From assembly GCA_963169105.1 (NCBI GenBank), contig OY720641.1:79187496-79251495 (forward strand): a stretch of DNA of 64,000 bases, read 5' to 3'. Both the position numbers and the translations under genes were made by a program. The notes beneath the pieces are model-generated. The model searched no databases. It saw nothing but the letters and a program-made list of their open reading frames with translations, and was not told the DNA's origin. Within the stretch, counting starts at the first letter, position 1. Each line of letters starts with the position of its first letter. The DNA comes from Ceriagrion tenellum. Its lineage: Eukaryota > Arthropoda > Insecta > Odonata > Coenagrionidae. Shown piece by piece: positions 57,976 to 64,000 of this stretch.

Positions 57976-59828
57976 TTCAGTGTGCGTGATGGGAATTAGA
58001 GAGGTGTTTATACTATGGAGCAAACTATAAATAGCCATTCTACATAGCGGCACACTGTAAGATATCCACGAGCAACGCTCGATAATATGTTAGATGTCGC
58101 AGACTTTATAGTTTACTACAAATGGAACAGTATGCTGAAAAATATTTATGAAAGGTGACTGTTTCTTCGACGGCTAATCAAAGATGTAGCCAGGGAGTAC
58201 TGCAAATGTCCGAGTAACAATTCGGAATACATCGAGATACGCAATGGAATGCTTTTTAGGCAAATGAAAACCCGATGCTCAAGTATCACTTGGTGATGTA
58301 GATAAGAGAGATTCTAACGGGATAATAATTAATCCTGGATACTGTTACATGTGTAATGGACCATCAATAACAAGAAATGAACAATGAGAATATATGGTGA
58401 ATCAAGTAGTTAGCTAGTTTACAATGAGCATTCGGTAGATGTTATAAAGTGTTTTGCTCGCAACGAAATTTGATATGAATAATGAATAAAAGTTATATAT
58501 TTAATTTATAACCTTAATCTAGCCTCATATTGTTGTTAATTAGTAAAAACAATTATATTCATGTTCGTAACAGAAAAAAAGTCGTTTTAATGGTGTGTGC
58601 ACGTGGGTACCCACAGAATTATAACGGAAGGCGTAATTATATATGCCGTGACTGGGACGTGTACGTTGAAAGTCGAATTATATATTCAACAAAACAGAAT
58701 TTTTAAAATGTTTAATATTTTTTTATGAAGCATTGGTTATTTGCAGCTGACCCGGGAGGATTAAGAAAACACTCAGTCGAACATCGGAAATTTCGTTAAA
58801 TTTTGGCCGCATTGGTACTCTGGTATCCTGCTCTTGGCTTAAGGGTTAAGTTAGTCAATACGAAAACTAAAATAGTCAAGGAGATATACGCGCTGGTTTT
58901 AACAGTTGTGAATATTTCATGCACATCTCCTGAGATTACCCCCCTATTTTTCTATTCTACTTAACATAATCTCTATGACTGCTGTAGGGTTCAAACAGAA
59001 TGCCACTTTCATGAGTTGCACGTATGATTTATTCCTGTTAAATTAAAAAGGAGATAATTATTAATAAACCTCTATGTTAACTAGGTGGAAGGAACTTTAT
59101 GAAAGTGTTGGACTTGTTGATACTCTCTTTTCTTGAAAGACATTTTCTCATATGACGACTGTTTTGGTACCATATTTTTTTGGCTCAAAGAAATGGAAGT
59201 GGCCGGTAGTCTCAGGTCAGAGTAGACTCTCTGGTCTAAAGACGCCAGAAAGATGGCTAGTAAAACTATCGCTGAGACAAATTAACACGCGGAGAAGAAT
59301 GTGAACATCTAACATAAGAAGACACAAAGACGGTAATACAATTTTCAAGGATACATTGCCCACGCATGGCGAATAATTCGAAGCAGCTCGAATTTGGGTA
59401 GTAATATGTATTCATGCTTACCTTGCATACTTGCTTGGCTTACCGAAGAACTTTTGAACGTTGACTGATTTGACCCCACTACTGAGAGGCAGCAGTCTCG
59501 GCAGAAGGTAATTAGGGCGCAGATCAACGAGATCATGGAGAAGGACCGGTATCAACAGCCACAGCTTCGGGCGAGAGTGATAGTTCACGGAATCGGCCGG
59601 GGTACTGTGATGTGGAAGGCCACGGGGAAACCGACACATTAGTCTCCGCAGAAGACGCAACCCAGCATTTTAACTATATATAAGTCGTGATGGCACTCTT
59701 TTCGGCGAAATATTCCGGAGGTAAAATAGTCCCCTAATCGGATCTCCGGGTGGGGACTACTGGGACGGTTACATCAGTCAGTAAGGCCATGCATTCATGC
59801 AGCCGGAGCGGCATGGGATATGATTGAT
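57976..59828. other. Mostly non-coding; possible LINE 5' UTR at 59690-59790
   Basis: 59690-59790 (GATGGCACTCTTTTCGGCGA, TAATCGGATCTCCGGGTGGG, GACTACTGGGACGG) resembles the 5' leader I associate with RTE-like insect LINEs. This is memory and not proof. A minus-strand frame at 59418-59660 (80 codons) and the opposite frame over the same bases are both open; no domain is visible. Confidence 0.3.
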
Positions 59829-60470
59829 ACATCTTCATCTACAAAATACCGTGCCAGCCACCACTAGGAGGTGTGGCACGGGGTGATTCCACACCACGCA
59901 TGAAGCCTTTTTCCCAGCTGAAATCCGGATCGCACACGCTCCCCCCGGAATGCCAAGCGCAGAGCAAAAGCAGTCAGATTAACAGTGCGCGGTCAGACCA
60001 GAAACTAGTAGAGTACAACGAGGGCGAACATGCTGCCATGCAGTACACTATTTGAGGTACGATCACTAGTTATAATTACTGCCACATAAATAGCTCTACA
60101 AGGTACTTAGTCCTGCAAGAGCCATATCATGCCGGAAATTACACACGTACAAGTGAATTAGCCTATTTTACCTAGTCAGGGTCAAAGTATCCTGGAACTG
60201 ATCTATCGCAACTATTATGGTCTCTTATTGTTCGCGGAAAAAAGCATTTTCAATCTATTGGTTCTGGAGTTTATATCCTTAATCTAATGCCTGTGATCGT
60301 TTCTACCATAATAGTTAGGATCTACCAAACTACGTCCGGCAAAAAATAGTCCTCATCAAACTGTCGTAAAAGATTTAATCTACGATACGACGGGCTTCAT
60401 ATGATAATGTCCGATTACCAAGCGTTATAACCTGTAGTTGGGTAAGAGTCTTTGGTTTTTAATCTCTTTT
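59829..60470 (-). pseudogene. CR1-like LINE copy D, old subfamily, decayed RT C-terminus plus 3' UTR
   Basis: On the minus strand, LGNRTLSYEARRI leads to RRLNLLRQFDEDYFLPDVV. A shift then gives DPNYYGRNDHR and INSRTNRLKM, and another shift gives FFPRTIRDHNS. This matches copies A-C block for block (ERRLKFRLNLLSKFETELF, TPAYYARFDHL, CRTDRFKMLFFPRTIRENN). The 3' UTR at 60055-59845 matches the antisense fragment at 5191-5440, and the end carries GTAGATGAAGATGT (59829-59842). Frameshifts and stops show it is older than copies A-C. Confidence 0.8.
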
Positions 60471-62804
60471 TAACCTGTGTATGTAAGGCGAGAGTGTGGA
60501 TAGATCATTTAATATGAAATGTCGCCACTCACGTTTTCAGGGAAAGAAATTGATCGATGGTAAAATAGAGGGTAGAGTCGAAGAATATATGAACTTCCAT
60601 TTTACATTATATCGTTATTCAGTGATCAATAATTTCCGTCCGATTGGGAAAGGAGTGGTGCGGCCTTATGTGGTTTGAATTTTTGCTCAACCTTCATCCT
60701 CTATCCTGCCCTATGTTCTCGTGATCTTTTTTAGTGTAACTCAAGTCTCCCATTTTTCCTTTGTCTTTTAAGTTTATATTTTTTCCACTCGGAGCCCTCT
60801 GTGGGCACTCCGCATAATCCTCCCAGTCTTTCCGGTCCTTTGCCAGCGTTTGCTCATGCCCGCACGCTCTTAGTCTACTGCTCTCCTCCGCTCAGCAGCG
60901 CTTTCCACCTTTTATCTACGCTGGTAAATTATACGAGTGGAGGAGAAATTCCTATCCGATCGGAACACAGCCTTTCACTTTGTAGCACTCGAAAAATTAA
61001 AATGAAATAAATAATATATTTTCCCGGAAAAATCTCTTTAAATCCGCTGCAGAAGATAGTCTTCGGTTTAACTGCTTTTCTGTGCAAGTATAGGATGACT
61101 ATCTTATATCTTGAGAATATTGTGTACTGGTAAATTCAATTCAACGGTGTCGCAGTTCTTTGGGTGATATTTTCACTGTGGGGATCACTTTGCGAAGCTT
61201 AGCTTCCCCTCCCGGCATCCTGATGCATTGCGAGGTATGAGATGTAATAAGTTTAATTTGTGATATCACTAGAACGGTATGGGAGGATGTGTTAATTAAA
61301 AAACACTGATATTGGGTGATAACGTTGATAAACCGCTTTACTCTGCCTATATTGTTTCAAAATGTAATGCTGTATTTGGAAAAGGAAGTCTGCCAAGATT
61401 TTTGCCATTGTAATGCAGGTGTTCGTTTGGGGCAGATTTCTATCGAGTACCATTTTTAGGCGAGTGCATTAAGTGATGTTATTAAGATTAAATTACAAAA
61501 TGGAGTCATACATCGAAAGCTTATTGAGAGTTTTGTAGCGGAATATCGTACCAGGCGCGTAGCCAGGGAGGGTTGGGGGTTAAACCGTCCCCCGTCCCCC
61601 CCAAATTTTTCGTCAGTGAGGAAAAAGAGAAAACAAGAGAGGAAGGGAAAAGGAGAAAAATAGAGGGAGAGAAAATGAGAGAAGGGGGAGAGAGAATGTA
61701 TTATAACACAAACATTAAACACTTTCTCTCTCTTGACCGTAATCATTTTATCTTTTGCTTCAAAGTTCTGTTCGCTCGAGCAAACTACTACAGCTGAGAC
61801 TGCAGACTGTGAGTGTGGAATAGTAAAACATTCTTCACTATATACTATAGAGACTCATTTAGTTTTTAGCCCTGTTGTTCGTCCTGTAAGTGTTGTGGCG
61901 CAGCCGCGTGACGCGTATTGTGGCTGGTAGTGAGTGGTAGCTTCTTGCCGTGGATAGGGCCCTAGGAAAACTGGGATTTTCTTCACTCACAATCAAATAT
62001 GAGAGGTTTCGTCTTTCACTTCAACTTTCGGAACTTTGTGGTTACCTTTTTCAACACGGTCGAGCAGACGTAGGCGACAATGTTTCGATGCAGTTACTAT
62101 TTCTCAAGTTGACGGACAAAGGGCGCGGAAAACGGAAAAGCATCCTGACGTTCACAAGTCGATTGGCCGGTTAAGGGGCGGACCCGCCGCTTGCTATGTG
62201 GGAAACGCTTCTACTGCAGCCCTCCTTCTGTCTGACAAAAGAGAGACTTCATCTTGATGAAAGGACAAGGGTACGAAAATAAAATCCGGATAATTATAAT
62301 ATCAAATGAAGATCAGGGTCAAATATACACACCGCATGAAACTGATCACATTTAAGGGCATAGAGAGTAATTTTAAGAAAGCGAGGTCGAAATCAGTAAA
62401 GTGGCATCAAAGGAGGTTTCTTAATGTCGGCTTTAACGTCGTGCAAATGAGGAATTGAAAGAAATTTTCTCGCTTTGTTTATTTCCCACTTTATTTATTT
62501 TGTTTCCGTCTTTCTGCTATGTTTTGACGTCACATTTCGCTCTCTATATGCGAAATTCCTCGGCTCCTCGCTGCCGATCTATGATTGACTTGACCTCTTC
62601 CGCGATGTTTTCCGTCGTGTGAACCCAGCTTCACTCAGTCACATCAGGGAATAAAATTCTCTATCCTGGTCATATCGTATCTATAGTGGAGTCCTAATCC
62701 ATGTGCCATTGTTATTTCATTTGGCCAGTGAATAAGTGGTCAACTAGTAGCTGGATATTGTAGCTTTATAAACGCAATATAATTGTACTTCGGGTAAAAC
62801 TTGA
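60471..62804. other. Non-coding stretch; transposon-end-like motif at 61.55 kb
   Basis: CCAGGCGCGTAGCCAGGGAG at about 61553, followed by a G-rich then C-rich run, resembles a terminal motif of decayed animal DNA transposons. No matching opposite end was found. 60.78-61.01 and 61.93-62.26 kb have short plus-strand frames without domains. Confidence 0.35.
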
Positions 62805-63412
62805 ATGAATTTAGACTCGAGAAATGTGAACCAGGGTTAAAATTATCCTGAGATTATGGCGTTGACATTAAAACGGTACGCGACATTAAAAAATGTGATG
62901 CCAAATTCATGGAGTATGCTTGGAATTGTGACCATGCTGCAGGACGTACAAAGCGCAAATCCATCAAAACACCTTAATACGAAGAGGTAGGCCCCGCCCT
63001 TCATTGGTTTACCCAGAGACAAGCTGAAGGCACACCTCTGACTAGAGCTGTTGTAACAGAGACAGCGAAGTTTTTCATAAGGAATTGGGATTGGAAGGTG
63101 AGTTTAATGCTTCATCTGGGTGCCTCACTAGATTCAAAGAGAGGCATGCCATTCGTGAACTTAATATTCAAGGAGAATGACTTTGTGCCAGCACTGCAGC
63201 TGCTAATACATTTCGGGAGGAATTTTAATAATTTATGATAGACGCACAATTATGAATCCCATCAGATTTCCAATGCCGACGAGACCAGTTTTATTGGAAA
63301 TGTTTGCCGTCAAGAACCCATGCATTTGTGCGAGACACTCATGCTCCCGGTCACAAATCCACGAAAGATCGATTGACTGTTGTGCTGTGGCGATGCTCTC
63401 TGGTGCCCCTTG
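62805..63412 (+). pseudogene. Tigger/jerky-like (pogo) transposase fragment: CENP-B-type DNA-binding and start of DDE domain
   Basis: In mixed frames the plus strand reads DYGVDIKTVRDIKKCDAKFM (N-terminal helix-turn-helix), EYAWNCDHAAGRTKRKSIKT, then YEEV and ALHWFTQRQAEGTPLTRAVV, then EFNASSGWLTRFKERHAIRE. This is the CENP-B/Tigger second helix-turn-helix. LCASTAAANTFREEF follows a stop. NADETSF gives the first catalytic Asp, and WKCLPSRTHAFVRDTHAPGH and KSTKDRLTVVL continue the DDE fold. Stops at 63178-63180 and 63228-63230, with frameshifts near 62995, 63095 and 63293, inactivate it. The rest of the DDE domain is absent, and sequence after 63412 is not recognisable as Tigger. Confidence 0.85.
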
Positions 63413-63715
63413 TTTGCGGCCAACAATGGATGTGGGAAGGGAAGTCATGAACGAGGTAGCCAACTTGTCAATTCAAAATTGTGCAAGAGTAAAGACGCGA
63501 AGGAAATGTTTAACGTCACGAGAACTCTCAACTACAATAACGCAAGGATGTCTGCGACTGTCATTTCAATCTGTTGCAATAAGATTCACTCTCTGGCCAA
63601 ATCGATTCCGACCTCAAGCTAGAGATAATGTGAAGGTTATCCTTGCTATGAACTGATATGATTATAACATGTCTTGAAATGCCTAAGAGATACTTGACTG
63701 CGATTTTACTCCTTT
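63413..63715 (+). other. Unassigned segment between two transposase fragments
   Basis: The plus-strand frames 63252-63656 and 63380-63622 read through here without a recognised motif. The segment ends at GATTTTACTCCTTTCAG, a strong-looking splice acceptor, immediately before the hAT-like open segment. Confidence 0.4.
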
Positions 63716-63719
63716 CAGG

Positions 63720-64000
63720 TCGAAGAGAATAGAAAAATAGTCCAACTTATAATAAAGGTAATAATATTTTGCGTCCGGGAGGGTTTGCCGTTACGGGGCC
63801 ATAGGGAGGCGCATGAAATTCTTCCTGGGGAACAAGATTGGGGCTTTAAACTCAGATCCAAAGTTAAGAGCAATGACACGGCTCTGGCTGAACATTTGGA
63901 ATCAGCTGCTGACCAAGCAAAATGCGCATCACCTGAAATCCAAAATGAAATAATTAGCCTTTGTCAAAATATTATAGTTAAACAGTTAGTGGAAGAGATC
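63720..64000 (+). pseudogene. hAT transposase fragment (DUF4371), open to window end
   Basis: From the acceptor-like CTTTCAG the frame VEENRKIVQLIIKVIIFCV, REGLPLRGHREAHEI, SNDTALAEHLESAADQAKCA and SPEIQNEIISLCQNIIVKQL runs without a stop to the last base. The order (ENR..L..ii, LPLRGHR, LxxHLE, SxxIQNEII) is the DUF4371 region of ZMYM1-like hAT proteins, equivalent to 15509-15300 in the element at 13.6-17.2 kb. Sequence is not similar enough to be the same family copy. It is incomplete on the right because the window ends. The clean frame and splice signal leave open a recent element or a transposase-derived host exon. Confidence 0.8.

Noticed and set aside
61553..61600. CAGGCGCGTAGCCAGGG transposon-end motif
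   Set aside because: No matching opposite terminus or target-site duplication was found, so an element cannot be drawn.

Overview
The window is AT-rich, repeat-dominated eukaryotic DNA, most likely from an arthropod and probably an insect. That reading is inferred from the non-LTR retrotransposon families, the ZMYM1-like hAT and Tigger transposons, the Penelope-like fragments and the tRNA-derived SINEs. No complete, intact host gene is recognisable, and there are no operons, ribosome binding sites or other bacterial organisation. The structure that can be supported is nearly all mobile-element debris, most of it 5'-truncated or frameshifted, plus a few weak candidate exons.

Layout. 0.66-1.3 kb: 3' end of a jockey/CR1-group LINE on the minus strand, with a small hairpin element beside or inside it. 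1.54-2.45 kb: an inverted-repeat element (arms about 100 bp) whose right arm is split by a 220-bp palindromic element flanked by a 16-bp direct repeat. 3.5-4.1 kb: LINE 3' end with a tetranucleotide tail. 5.2-6.1 kb: two CR1-like LINE 3' fragments head to head. 9.0-9.9 kb: Penelope-like element 3' end with a decayed GIY-YIG region. 9.9-10.6 kb: another LINE 3' end on the minus strand, with a sister fragment at 22.0-22.3 kb. 13.56-17.18 kb: a complete but decayed hAT element of 3,618 bp with matching ends and a perfect 8-bp target-site duplication. 25.77-26.36 kb: a Tc1/mariner-type MITE with long inverted repeats and TA at both ends. 26.7-28.06 kb: LINE 3' end next to a tRNA-bearing SINE. 35.35-38.48 kb: two young CR1-like copies in inverted orientation, one of them keeping part of the reverse transcriptase active site. 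46.2-46.7 kb: a SINE dimer with a perfect 12-bp target-site duplication. 49.5 kb: a second Penelope-like 3' end. 54.7-56.2 kb: candidate exons of an unrecognised gene. 56.2-57.2 kb: LINE with an active-site motif. 57.2-57.5 kb: piggyBac-like scrap and a SINE palindrome. 57.8-57.97 kb: a 100-bp-period duplication. 59.8-60.5 kb: an old CR1-like copy. 62.8-63.4 kb: a Tigger/jerky-like transposase fragment. 63.7 kb to the end: a second hAT (DUF4371) fragment, open to the window edge and preceded by a good splice acceptor.

The most interesting pattern is in the SINEs. Two families carry different tRNA-like bodies, but both are flanked by a leader and a tail that are complementary to each other. 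The tRNA acceptor stem would therefore extend into a long helix, and the two families share similar leader and tail sequence. I know of no described family with this arrangement, but I could not search.

The elements do not form a pathway. They record layers of transposition: LINEs could have supplied the machinery for the SINEs, and DNA transposons the machinery for the MITEs. Regions not listed as elements look like ordinary AT-rich intergenic or intronic sequence, with a few CpG-rich islets near 25.3-25.7 and 50.47-50.80 kb.
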